Assembly: GCA_003550325.1 (NCBI GenBank)
Contig: QKWP01000073.1
Span: 256,233 to 320,232, forward strand
DNA length: 64,000 bases
Direction of reading: 5' to 3'
Source of the DNA: Gigaspora rosea
Taxonomy: Eukaryota > Glomeromycota > Glomeromycetes > Diversisporales > Gigasporaceae
The notes under the pieces were generated by a model. That model was given only the letters and a program-made list of their open reading frames with translations, ran no database searches and was not told where the DNA came from. A program made the translations under genes and the position numbers. Positions 45,835 through 55,186 of the stretch are shown in pieces (positions within the stretch are counted from its first letter, which is position 1; every line of letters begins with the position of its first letter).

Positions 45835-46457
45835 TGACCCTGGGTCGGATAGCGCAGTGGTTAGCGCTTCGGGGTCCTATTCGCAAGGTCGCCAGTTCAA
45901 GTCTAGTGGATGACAAAAACTGTGTTGGGACCACGAATAGTAAGAATCTATAATGAGGCATCGAGCATCTCTTTCGTTTCCGGACTTGGTACTACAGCTA
46001 AAATAAGTTGCATGACATAGTCACAGAGGTCATGCGACGTCCAGAAAAGGAAAAAATCTGACAAGAAACGTCGTAAACATAAGGACCATCTACTATAAAA
46101 GAAACGTTATGAACAGGAAATAAAAAACAAAGATACCGACCGAATTAGGAAGCTTGGCACCTAATTATGCTTCACTAACCAAAATAGGAAGTGGTTTCCG
46201 GGGTAGATAAAAAAGGGCCAACCTATATAGCAGACCGGCGGAGTATGTAGTTCCTTAAAGCTACCTATGATCCAAGAGGTACGGGGCACCGGAGTGTAGT
46301 TGGCCGGCTAAATTCGGCCGGGAAAAACGGACGATTGGAGGGAGGTATAGAGTAGTTAGGAAACCCTAATGTATATGTAAGACCTTTGAAAAATAAGTTA
46401 ATAAAAGAGCGCCAACAGCGCCCTTGGGTATACTACCAAGGAAATTTAAAAAAAAAA
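45835..46457 (+). mobile_element. tRNA-headed polyadenylated retroposon (SINE-like)
   Basis: Flanked by a 12-bp duplication AAAATAAAGGTA (45823-45834 and 46454-46465) and ending in an A run. The first ~75 bases resemble a tRNA: box-A-like TAGCGCAGTGGTTAGCGC and box-B-like AGTTCAAGTCT, spaced as in a tRNA gene. The body (45910-46440) is much less AT-rich than its flanks and contains a hairpin-forming GTTGGCCGGC...GGCCGG. No ORF of note. Confidence 0.78.
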
Positions 46458-46465
46458 TAAAGGTA

Positions 46466-47206
46466 CCGACGAGACTGTCAAAGAGTTAAAAAAAAAAAAA
46501 AAATTTAAAGTTAGAATAAGAGTTAGCTTTGGATTAAAAAAAGGTATAGTTTATTATAAAATTTTGCAAGAAATATGTTTTGTTAAAGCTCAAAAAGTAG
46601 TTTTATATAAAAATTTTGAGTTATTATATGTCCTGGTTTATACACTAGTATACAAATATAATTACCAAAATTTATAATATTTTAGTATGTTCTATTTTTT
46701 TAATTTTTTTTTTTTTTTTATATGTTAATACTATATTTTTAAAGCTATATATTTTAAAAAGTCAATATAATTTGTCAAAAAATAAAACCATTAAGTTGTA
46801 GTAAATTGATTTAATTACAAAATAGCAGTTTTTTTTTTTAAATATCTTTTTTAGATCAAAAGTTATTGGCCTTTAAAGTTTGTGTAGTCTTTTAAGTGTT
46901 GCGCACTTTATAAAAGATTTTTTTTAATCAATTATATTATTACTTGAAATAAGTCACTTATAGTACTGTATTTAATTTAAATAATAAAGAACTTTGAATC
47001 AAGATTTTTATCAAACTACTTGATATTTTAATCTTGTAATTTTTTATCAAAAAACTGCAAAATACTAAAAAAATATCTAAAGTTATATTTATATATAACT
47101 GATAAGTTTTTAAGTAGTTTTTTTTTTATTTTTACGAATTTATATATATAAATTTGGGCGCGTTATCTCATTTTGCCTATATTATAGCAACCAAGAGGAA
47201 AAAAAT
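46466..47206. other. AT-rich intergenic sequence
   Basis: Begins with GACTGTCAAAGAG, the inverse of CTCTTTGAC at 45652, so the retroposon may have landed in a small older TIR element. Rest AT-rich with a repeat of the TTTTGCAAGAAAT family. Confidence 0.4.
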
Positions 47207-47215
47207 AGCGTTTTT

Positions 47216-47956
47216 AGCATAGTGGAAGTTTATTTTGATTGGTTGTTAAAATACCCCGGAAAAATGTAGATCATTCTCCGGATAAAGTATCGGCTATGCC
47301 CGGATAAAATTTTATTACTCACGAAACTTTCTCAATATTTTCTAAAGGCGCGTATTATATTCTTACAATACATTAATTAGGGTTCATAACTATTCATATT
47401 TCACAATATATACAATATTATTTTATTTCGCGATAAGTAAAATATTTATTTTACAACAAATACTCTAAGTTTCGCGACACAATCTGCTGAATACACGAAC
47501 ATTTCTAAACACTGCTACTATAAAAAGTATTTATAAACCATTTATAATCTAATTATAATGAAAAGGTAGAGTTTGGAATGTTAGTTTCGAATACGTAGTA
47601 CTTTTTACTTATAGAAAACAAAGTAGAACTACGTAGTTGAGACAACTTTCACTTACTAATTGCTTAGGTCGTCAAAACACCTTCCGACCTTTCAAAACTT
47701 TTACTTCTCATTTAGTTTCTCAATCTTTTGCATCCTATTGCATCAGTTGTTAAAAAACAGTAGGTTTAAAGGTAAAAAAACGATATATTAAGTCATCATA
47801 GTAGTTACGTATTGCAGAAAAAAAATTTTATACATCGTGACTATCTTTACTTATTAAAGGTACTTTAAAAATTACAATTGACAATATAAAAAAAAAGATC
47901 TTCACCAATCAAATTTATCCTTAATCTAACCAATCAAAATGAACTTCCACTATGCT
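47216..47956. mobile_element. MULE-like TIR element in the F-box gene promoter
   Basis: Ends AGCATAGTGGAAGTTTATTT and AAATGAACTTCCACTATGCT are ~32-bp inverted repeats. A perfect 9-bp duplication AGCGTTTTT flanks it (47207-47215 and 47957-47965), the usual Mutator-like length. 741 bp, no transposase. It ends 122 bp before the F-box gene start codon. Confidence 0.85.
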
Positions 47957-48078
47957 AGCGTTTTTACATATCATGATATAGATATCTGGATATATATAGC
48001 AACTATACATCCCCGATTGGGTTTAACCACCTGATACGTTAATATAATATATTTGAAGCTCAACCAACGTCTTTAAAC
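47957..48078 (+). promoter_or_regulatory. Proximal promoter and 5' leader of the F-box gene
   Basis: Between the MULE-like element and the ATG. Contains GGATATATATAGCAAC, a TATA-like stretch (~47990). If transcription starts nearby, the MULE supplies the upstream promoter sequence. Inference only. Confidence 0.4.
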
Positions 48079-49392
48079 ATGAATTTCCCAATGCAGCGGT
48101 ACAATTTTGCGCTCAATTGTATATTCAACTATTTAAGTCACCGGGACCTTTGTGTTTGTTCGCTTGTAAACAAAAACTGGTGTCAAAATGTCAAGACAAA
48201 CATTTGGAACAAGCCGGATTTTATTACTGAGGAAACTACTTCTCTGCAAGCATTCCAACAATTTCTTAAAGTTATAGAAACGATTGCAAGTGAACAAACT
48301 AGGTCTTTAATTCAAATTATTGATGTTAGTCAGATTCAAGAATCGTTATATGAGACTATAGATGAAAATTGGTTGTTAATAATCATTCAACGATGCCCTA
48401 AACTACGTTCACTTATCATTCGAGACGCTTCTTTTCTTACAACAACGTCGATTCGTAAACTATGCTCTAGTCTTAAACAACCTCACGGATTTCTTGAACA
48501 CCTTGATCTTTCAAATTCAAAAAATATTACTGAAATAACGCTCAAATCCTTAATTCAAAATTTTCCTGAACTTGTTCAAATTACTCTTGACAATTGCTCC
48601 GGTGTTTCCGACAGTTCTATTTCTCAAATTATTTATTATTGCCACGACCTTCACACCATTAATATAGCAAATTCAAGGTCCTGCGTTACTGACACTTCCA
48701 TATTTGCCATCGCGAAATTTGGAAAACAAAAACTAAGACGAGTGAATTTTCAATCATTACAAAAGATCAGTGATAATTCGATTATTGCATTATCAAATTA
48801 TTGCAAAAATTTGGTCTCAATAAATTTAAGCAATTGTTCTTTGATTACTTGTAAAGCATTAGAAAGTCTTTTGACTGCTAATAAGAACACTTTGGAAGAA
48901 TTGATCATTCATAATATGAGATCAATTCCGATTCTCGAAAGTTCTTTTATTGGGCTACTCATTAGATGTCTTAATTTAACGACGCTTTCCATTAGTCTTG
49001 GTTACATCATTCTCACATCATTCGTTAATCACTTTTCTCTTGGATCTTCTTCAAAATCTCCACCACTATACACTCCCAAATTCTCCGGTAACGACGCCCG
49101 ATTAATACTTGATCTGTTTGAACAATTCCAAAGTTTACAGGCGCTGTTGCTTCACAATGTGCCGGAGCACACATCAACCGAATTTTTGTGGAATTTGTTT
49201 GAAATATGCGGAAGGCGCGGTAACTGCACATTAAAGGATGTTAAAATTTATAGAACAAGCTATGAAAGTGACTTTATTCTGGGTGGATATGCGAAAGTTA
49301 AGCAAAATGAAATAAATCAAGAATCCGTTAATAATTTTAATAAAAATCATTCGAATGGCCCAAATATTGAGTTATTGCTGTTGGAAGAATGA
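48079..49392 (+). CDS. F-box/leucine-rich-repeat protein
   Basis: Probable substrate receptor of an SCF-type ubiquitin ligase. A single exon encodes 437 residues. An N-terminal F-box-like stretch (about residues 8-46: FALNCIFNYLSHRDLCVCSL...NKNW) would bind Skp1. It is followed by leucine-rich repeats of the AMN1/Fbxl type (about 100-310) with phrases such as LEHLDLSNSKNITE, LVQITLDNCSGVSD and LVSINLSNCSLIT. The C-terminus is acidic. The ATG at 48079 is the first in frame; a second Met is at residue 5. Codon use is ordinary and the frame is clean, unlike the surrounding elements, so it is a live host gene. Such families are often large in arbuscular mycorrhizal fungi; the substrate is unknown. 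The antisense ORF inside it is a shadow. Confidence 0.93.
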   Translation: MNFPMQRYNFALNCIFNYLSHRDLCVCSLVNKNWCQNVKTNIWNKPDFITEETTSLQAFQQFLKVIETIASEQTRSLIQIIDVSQIQESLYETIDENWLLIIIQRCPKLRSLIIRDASFLTTTSIRKLCSSLKQPHGFLEHLDLSNSKNITEITLKSLIQNFPELVQITLDNCSGVSDSSISQIIYYCHDLHTINIANSRSCVTDTSIFAIAKFGKQKLRRVNFQSLQKISDNSIIALSNYCKNLVSINLSNCSLITCKALESLLTANKNTLEELIIHNMRSIPILESSFIGLLIRCLNLTTLSISLGYIILTSFVNHFSLGSSSKSPPLYTPKFSGNDARLILDLFEQFQSLQALLLHNVPEHTSTEFLWNLFEICGRRGNCTLKDVKIYRTSYESDFILGGYAKVKQNEINQESVNNFNKNHSNGPNIELLLLEE

Positions 49393-49766
49393 GCATTTTA
49401 TTTTCGAAGGTTTTTTAATGTTTCGGTAATGTAGTTTTATACGTGCATTCCTTATTCATATTCACTTATTTTTATGTACTACACATAACGTTGTATATAT
49501 ATCATCATATTTAATGCATTTCAACTTTAAGATTGTATTTTTTTTATCTGTTACATGAAATTATTATTTAATATCGTCAAACATCGACGCTTTATAGGCT
49601 GGAACCTTACTTATCATCTTAAATGTTATAATTGTCTTTAAAATTTTGGTTGCAAATAAAAATCTTGTTTTTCTACCATGCATTTCTATTTAATATTATA
49701 ATAAGATTGGTACGAATTTCTTATAAGTTTAAAATAAAAGACTCTTCTAATTCAAGATTTATTATG
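49393..49766. other. 3' flank of the F-box gene
   Basis: AT-rich 3' region; AAATAAAA words near 49654 and 49732 could act as poly(A) signals. No other feature. Confidence 0.4.
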
Positions 49767-49942
49767 CAGTCAAACCTCGTTATAGTCACTCCTGATATAG
49801 TCACAACCTTGATATAATCACGCTATTTTTAAGCTCTAACTACAGTATTATAAACTAAAATTTGATCTTTATATATAGTCACAACTTTTTATAATCACCA
49901 GATTCTTGTTCCCAGGCTGGTGATTATATTGAGGTTTGACTG
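49767..49942. mobile_element. CAGTCAAACC TIR MITE, copy 3
   Basis: CAGTCAAACCTCGTTATAGT at the left, ATTATATTGAGGTTTGACTG at the right, TA after the right end and TG before the left. Repeats TATAGTCACAACC inside. 176 bp, like copy 1 (174 bp). Confidence 0.8.
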
Positions 49943-51283
49943 TACAACTATCCATGAACATAATTCTTATTTAATCACTTGCTGTTTTAAAATTTTGGCA
50001 ATCCTGCTTTTATTAACTAAGAAGAACGTGTAATTAAATATACAAAATTCAGTTTACAGTGGCTGCTACTTAAAATTTATTTTTTCTCTAATAAAAACTC
50101 ACTTGTGCTACTTAATGTCTACTAAGTGCGATTTGCCACAACAACAAATTTTTTTCCTATAGGGGCATGCAACTCTCTGCATATGCTCCCTCATGATCAT
50201 TAAATGACTGCTATTGGCCTTGTCAAGATTGCCAATTTCTTTAAATCCTTTTCACCTAGCTTCAATAGTGAAATGATTTCAATTATAAAAAACAAATTCA
50301 AACAAAAAATTTAAAAGGGGAAGTAAAAAAAGGAAGAAAGCTACAAAACCTAAATAAAATACCAAATACAATAAAAAGAAAAGAAGAAATATGAGAAAAA
50401 CAAAGAAAAAAACTAATCTATAACAAGCACAAATGAGAATATATAAAAATAAAAATTATTTAATACTGTATAGAAACTTTACCAAAGTATTATATTTTAA
50501 ACTATAAAGCAGAAAAAATATATACTAACAAACAACACCTTATTCTAAAAGATTAAAAGAAATTTCTACAATTTTTCAAAAAACCTCTAATACATCATTT
50601 ATTGTTTATATTGTAGCAAAATGCTTATTTATGATGTTGATTCCAATTAGGTAGGCACTATTTCAATTTAAAAGGAGTAAATATTGCTGATCTTTTAAAG
50701 AATAAGCTGGATTTTCTACTTTTTGTAAAATTTTGAAAAGTCCAAAGAGAAATGCTATAGGTACCAACTTGTGAAGAACTCTAAAAGTAATATGCTATAC
50801 AAAATAATATATTTAACCAAAAATATGCTTTTCTAATGTTTTTATCACTTTTGACAAAAACTTTTAAAGTTTTTGGCTCTACTATATCTTCTATAGTACA
50901 GAGTCTTTTACTCCAAAAGAAAAACTCTTTTTTAGTTCTATTTAAATTATCCTAACATTCAATTTGGAGCTTTAATTCCTAGTTGCTTTAAGATAAAGTC
51001 TTGTTGTATATAAATATATTAATTGTATAAGAGGTCATTGAAAGGGTCAATAAATAATTATTAACTATATGATTATTTTAAAATTATAGTATTTTTTTAA
51101 ACAAATAGTATAAAATTAGTGATTTGAACCAGGTAACAAAATTGTCAATCAGTTAACTGATTCAACATAACCAAGCATAATCAGTTAACTGAGATTATTT
51201 CAGTTGGTCTGAATTAACTGAATTATCCAAGTTAAATAGTTTAACTAAGTAATAATTTGAGCCAAAAAAAATTTATTAATTGG
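49943..51283. other. Repeat remnants, no gene
   Basis: 50130-51000 is a degraded inverse relative of the ~900-bp direct repeat (with the CAGTATTA hairpin reversed near 50462-50496). 51110-51250 has CAGTTAACTG palindromes. No intact frame. Confidence 0.45.
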
Positions 51284-51656
51284 TTAAGGGCACTGATATT
51301 TATTAACTAATATCCATTTACTATAGAGACTTATCCCCTACTTTCAGATAATATTTTTGTCAATTTAATTGACTGAAATTTTTATATAAGGTAAGATTTG
51401 GCTTGATCCTCTATCCTCTAAAATATTATTTAATAAATGTAACAAATTATAATGAAATCCAGATTAAAATGAAATTATAGTATAAAATCTCAAAAACTAA
51501 ATTTTTTGAATGCATTTTTTAGGGTTAGGGGTTTAGTAGTTTAAAGAAAATTATAATAAACAAGTATTAGAGGTTTTCGAAAGCTAGCAAGTTAAGTAGA
51601 AAATATAGATTTCATTTTAAATTATGATCTGCAACAATAAATATCAGTGCCTTAAT
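51284..51656. mobile_element. TIR element with TTAGGGG core
   Basis: AGGGCACTGATATTTATTAA and inverse CAATAAATATCAGTGCCT, with TTA on each side. The inner half is the inverse of 43280-43510, including TTTAGGGTTAGGGG. Confidence 0.6.
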
Positions 51657-51724
51657 CAAACTGAATATTTGATAACAACCAATTGCAGCCTATTAAGATT
51701 ATTTCATATTTTACTTTTGGCAAT

Positions 51725-52070
51725 TATAGTCAAACTTTTATAAATGCAACTTGTAAAAACAAGTCTATAACATGTATTTAAAAAGGTTTGCATTTAGAAA
51801 GAGCTAATTAAATTGCAGCTTTAAAAATTAGATTATCAAGTTTGTATAACTTCTACTAAAAACTATATAACTTATTTTAAATACTAAAATTTGATTGGTT
51901 ATGTGCATTTAGGAAGGTTACTGTAATATAAAATGTTATTTAAGAGAATATGCATTTATAGAATATAAAACATGTATTTAGTAATAACATTTTACAGAAA
52001 AGAAAAAAAACTGCATTTAGAAAGGTATTACATTTATGGTGGTTGTATTTATAGAGATCCAATTGCATTA
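51725..52070. repeat. Degenerate relative of the CAGTC MITE
   Basis: AGTCAAACTTTTATAAATGC at the left, GGTTTGCATTTAGAAAG and TGCATTTAGAAAGGTATT inside, and AGAGATCCAATTG at the right recall the 10925-11121 element. Tips eroded. Confidence 0.45.
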
Positions 52071-52204
52071 GATTTTTACTTAAATTTTTGTTTTAATTTT
52101 GCTTAGAGTTTAGGGTATAGAGACATGGAGTATGTCTCTATAGGCATACTCTATAGGCATGTCCTTATAATTTCATATAACAGTTTGGTATATATTACAG
52201 GGAA

Positions 52205-52800
52205 TTGCTATTCGCACCATGGATTTTTGCTATTTGCACTATGGTTACACAAGATTTTCTATTTATAGAATTTATGCAGTTGTGTTACACAAAGGCCCAG
52301 TTGCAAAAATAATTTTGGTTACATACCACGAATGTCATATAACATTACACAAGTCTAATTTTGGTAACCTAACCTGGGTCGGCCAGCATTAAGCTTAATG
52401 CTGGTGGGCACTATCATGATAATGCCCCAGCGTGGGTTAGACATAATTCCGGTCCACCCTAACCCTAAATCTAGAACATATGCATCTAGTATATGTATAG
52501 TGATTGGCTAGATTTAGGGTTAGGGTGGACCGAAATTATGTCTAACCCCGCTGGGCATTATCATGATAGTGCCTACCAGCATTAAGCTTAATGCTGGCCG
52601 ACCCAGAGTTAGATTACCAAAATTGGACTTATGTAACATTATACGACATTAGTGGCATGTAACCAAAAATTATTTTTGCAAAAACAATGCACTGAGCCTT
52701 TGTGTAATATAAGTGCATATATTATTTTGAATTTTAAAAATAGAAATTCTTGTATAACCATGGTGCGAATAGCAAAAATCCATGGTGCGAATAGCAATTT
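52205..52800. mobile_element. ~600-bp near-perfect foldback element
   Basis: AATTGCTATTCGCACCATGG at the left is matched by its inverse at the right. Pairing continues inward through CTGGGTCGGCCAGCATTAAG, AAGCTTAATGCTGG, GCATTATCATGATAGTGCC and CACCCTAACCCTAAATCTAG. Each tip holds the word GCTATTCGCACCATGG twice. A telomere-like AACCCTAACCC lies on both arms beside the ~50-bp loop. Confidence 0.75.
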
Positions 52801-53079
52801 TCTAAAAATAATGACTTATTTACAAATTTGAAAAATAGAATTACAAATAGAACCATTTTGCTTGATAAAATAATTAATATTATTATTATACGGTATATCT
52901 AAAAGTTAAAAGAGAATCTAATTAGTAATATTAAAAATAATATTTTATCCACAAATTTGAAGAATAGCAATCATGAATAAAATCATTTTGCTTAATAAAA
53001 TCATTAATATTATTATTATATATCTAAAAGAGAAATGAATTTAATAAATATCTTAAGTTTCAAATCGCTTTTTTTTATT
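52801..53079. other. AT-rich spacer with a short tandem pair
   Basis: AGAACCATTTTGCTTGATAA and AAAATCATTTTGCTTAATAA mark two ~120-bp related units. No gene. Confidence 0.4.
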
Positions 53080-53438
53080 CGCCAGTCAGCTGATGAATGA
53101 TTATAGTGTAATATGATACAAATTACTATGTAAATCACATATATAGTAAATATGAAAAATTTCAGACATTTGTCTAAAGAAAACTTTTTTTATACTAAAT
53201 AATCATCTTTGTCGACTAATTAAAAATTGTAGAGCTCATCTTTGCAGTTTTAACAGTAGTTAAATCATCCAAATCGGCCTAGTGGATACTGAGATATCCT
53301 TAAAAATGCATCAACGACTATAGAAAATCTCTATATAAACAATATATTATATTGTTTAGGTTATGCAAAGTTAATTAATTGGTTCTCATACCCCGGCTGT
53401 GTAACAAGACAAGTAGTATTATAGAGACCAAACCAGTA

Positions 53439-54791
53439 CAGTGATCGGAAGTAAATCACCGGAAATTTCCAGATCTACCGGGAATTTCATATACGTATGA
53501 TAATCTTTTTTTTAACGTACATACGTCTTTTTTCACTTGTGTTTTTTTTTTAACACACAATTTTAATTGTTTTTGATGATAAAAAAACCCTCCCGCCAAG
53601 AATTAAGCCTAGAACAACGAAGCCGTATTGCCGGCGCTTACCTGTGTGGTGTTAAACCACTTGACATTGCAAAAGTTTTTGATCTCCCGAAATCAACGGT
53701 GTATGACACTGTTAAGCGATATGAAGAGACAGGCTCAGAGCATCCGAACAAACGCCCTGGTCGCCCCGAAGCTCTCTCTGCGCGTGACAAACGCTCTTTA
53801 GTTCGTATTACAAAAAAAAATCGGAAGGAACCCTTGGCTGTCATCACTAACGAATTCAACGTCCAACATGATACGACGCTTACCACCAAAACTATTCGAA
53901 AGTACCTCCACAATTTAGGTTGGAGAAACTGTGTCGCCTGTCGAAAACCTCTTTTAGACAAAAGAAAAGCACTGGAGCGAAAAAAATGGTGCCGTGAACA
54001 TTTAAAATGGGTAAATGAATGGCAAATGGTTGTTTTTACGGACGAGTCAAGGTTTTGTCTTCACAAAGCAGATGGTCGTGAAAGAACTTGGCGTCGAGTT
54101 AATGAAAAATATCATAAAGATTGTATAAATACGACTATGAAGTTTGGTGGTGGTTCTGTAATGTTTTGGGGCTGTTTTTGTTGGTGGGGCGTTGGACCGT
54201 TAGTAAGAATTAAGGGTAATATGAATTCGGATAGTTATGTTGATATTCTTGCAAAATATTTTATTCCTTGGGCAAATTCTTTAATGGAAAAACATCATGG
54301 TGAAATAAATTTAATTTTTCAACAAGATTTGGCTTCTATTCATACATCTACATATTCAGAATGGTGGATGAATTCGCATAATTTTAATATATTAAATTGG
54401 GCACCGTATAGCCCTGATCTTAACCCGATTGAAAATCTTTGGGAACGTCTTGATTCTGCAGTTCGTAACAGAAAACCCATGCCTACAAAGTTAGAAGAAT
54501 TAGTTAAAATTATAGAAGAGGAATGGTATAACTTATCAATTGAATATATTCGTTCACTTATCTGTAGTATGCCAAATCGAGTAAAGACAATATATAAAGC
54601 CCGAGGATGGTACTGTAAATATTAAATAACCCAGGGTTTTTTTTTTTTAGGAATGTAAATATAAATATTTTATTTTATTTTATATAATTATTTTGTAATT
54701 ATATAAAATATAATAAAATAAAAATCGTACGTAAAATTTGGCCTCTTATGTGTTACCTATAAAATTTCCGGTGATTTACTTCCGATCACTG
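53439..54791 (+). mobile_element. Tc1-like transposon 1, apparently intact
   Basis: Terminal inverted repeats of at least 30 bp start CAGTGATCGGAAGTAAATCA. The TA target is duplicated (53437-53438 and 54792-54793), and the undisturbed site is seen in the 3' LTR (ACCGGTATGCCG). 1353 bp, one complete transposase gene. Confidence 0.95.
53576..54625 (+). CDS. Tc1/mariner-family transposase, DD34E
   Basis: Cut-and-paste transposase acting on the element's inverted repeats. 349 residues from the ATG at 53576; the frame is open a little further upstream only through a TTG. The N-terminal helix-turn-helix pair is visible (LSLEQRSRIAGAYLCGVKP and PKSTVYDTVKRYEETGS), followed by the GRP-type linker (RPGRPEAL). 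A second DNA-binding domain carries TTKTIRKYLHNLGW. The DDE core shows Asp in VFTDESRF, Asp in FQQDLASIHTS, and Glu in SPDLNPIENLWE, with 34 residues between the last two. The frame has no stop and all catalytic residues are present, so the element may be active. The second Asp motif has LAS where NAP is usual. Nested in the 5' LTR, it is younger than the retrotransposon. Confidence 0.95.
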   Translation: MIKKPSRQELSLEQRSRIAGAYLCGVKPLDIAKVFDLPKSTVYDTVKRYEETGSEHPNKRPGRPEALSARDKRSLVRITKKNRKEPLAVITNEFNVQHDTTLTTKTIRKYLHNLGWRNCVACRKPLLDKRKALERKKWCREHLKWVNEWQMVVFTDESRFCLHKADGRERTWRRVNEKYHKDCINTTMKFGGGSVMFWGCFCWWGVGPLVRIKGNMNSDSYVDILAKYFIPWANSLMEKHHGEINLIFQQDLASIHTSTYSEWWMNSHNFNILNWAPYSPDLNPIENLWERLDSAVRNRKPMPTKLEELVKIIEEEWYNLSIEYIRSLICSMPNRVKTIYKARGWYCKY

Positions 54792-55105
54792 TATGCTGAT
54801 AGGGCATTGGATCTATAAAGAATAATGACAATCGATAATAAGCAAGTAGTAATTACGAATTACTAAGTACCTTGCATATGTGTGATGATCATCGATCGTG
54901 ATTGAACGTCGATAGACATATAATGATGCAATACAATTATGCAGGGATCGTAAGAAACTTAGTTGCATTTCGCATAATATAAATAATATTAATTATGTAA
55001 TTCGTAAAGTAATTTGTACATATATATAGAAAAGCAATTGTTAAATAAATAATATACTTCTTTTTTCTTGGCTTATAAAAAGAGATTATACTTACCGGTT
55101 ACATT

Positions 55106-55118
55106 TGGTAGCAGCGAG
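55106..55118 (+). promoter_or_regulatory. Retrotransposon primer-binding site
   Basis: TGGTAGCAGCGAG begins two bases after the 5' LTR. TGG start and position fit pairing to a tRNA 3' CCA end, likely an initiator-Met-like tRNA. Confidence 0.75.
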
Positions 55119-55186
55119 TAAAAGTCCACTTATACATAAAATAAACAAATAAAAGCGTACCGTAGATCTGTGAAAGCTACTAAGCC

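Larger units (their letters stand above)
53400..55103 (+). repeat. 5' LTR, interrupted by a Tc1-like transposon
   Basis: Starts TGTAACAAGACAAGT and ends ACCGGTTACA (TG...CA with inverted TGTAAC/GTTACA tips). Pieces 53400-53438 and 54794-55103. Confidence 0.92.

Noticed and set aside
45843-45914. Possible functional tRNA gene
   Set aside because: Box-A and box-B-like motifs are present, but the acceptor and anticodon stems do not pair well, and the sequence continues into a polyadenylated element with target duplications. A SINE head is the better reading.
49025-49231. Minus-strand ORF inside the F-box gene
   Set aside because: Antisense shadow of a clean 437-codon gene.
50690-51010. Possible protein-coding remnant on the minus strand
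   Set aside because: Some frames read 30-60 codons, but no family motif is visible and the stretch overlaps a degraded non-coding repeat.
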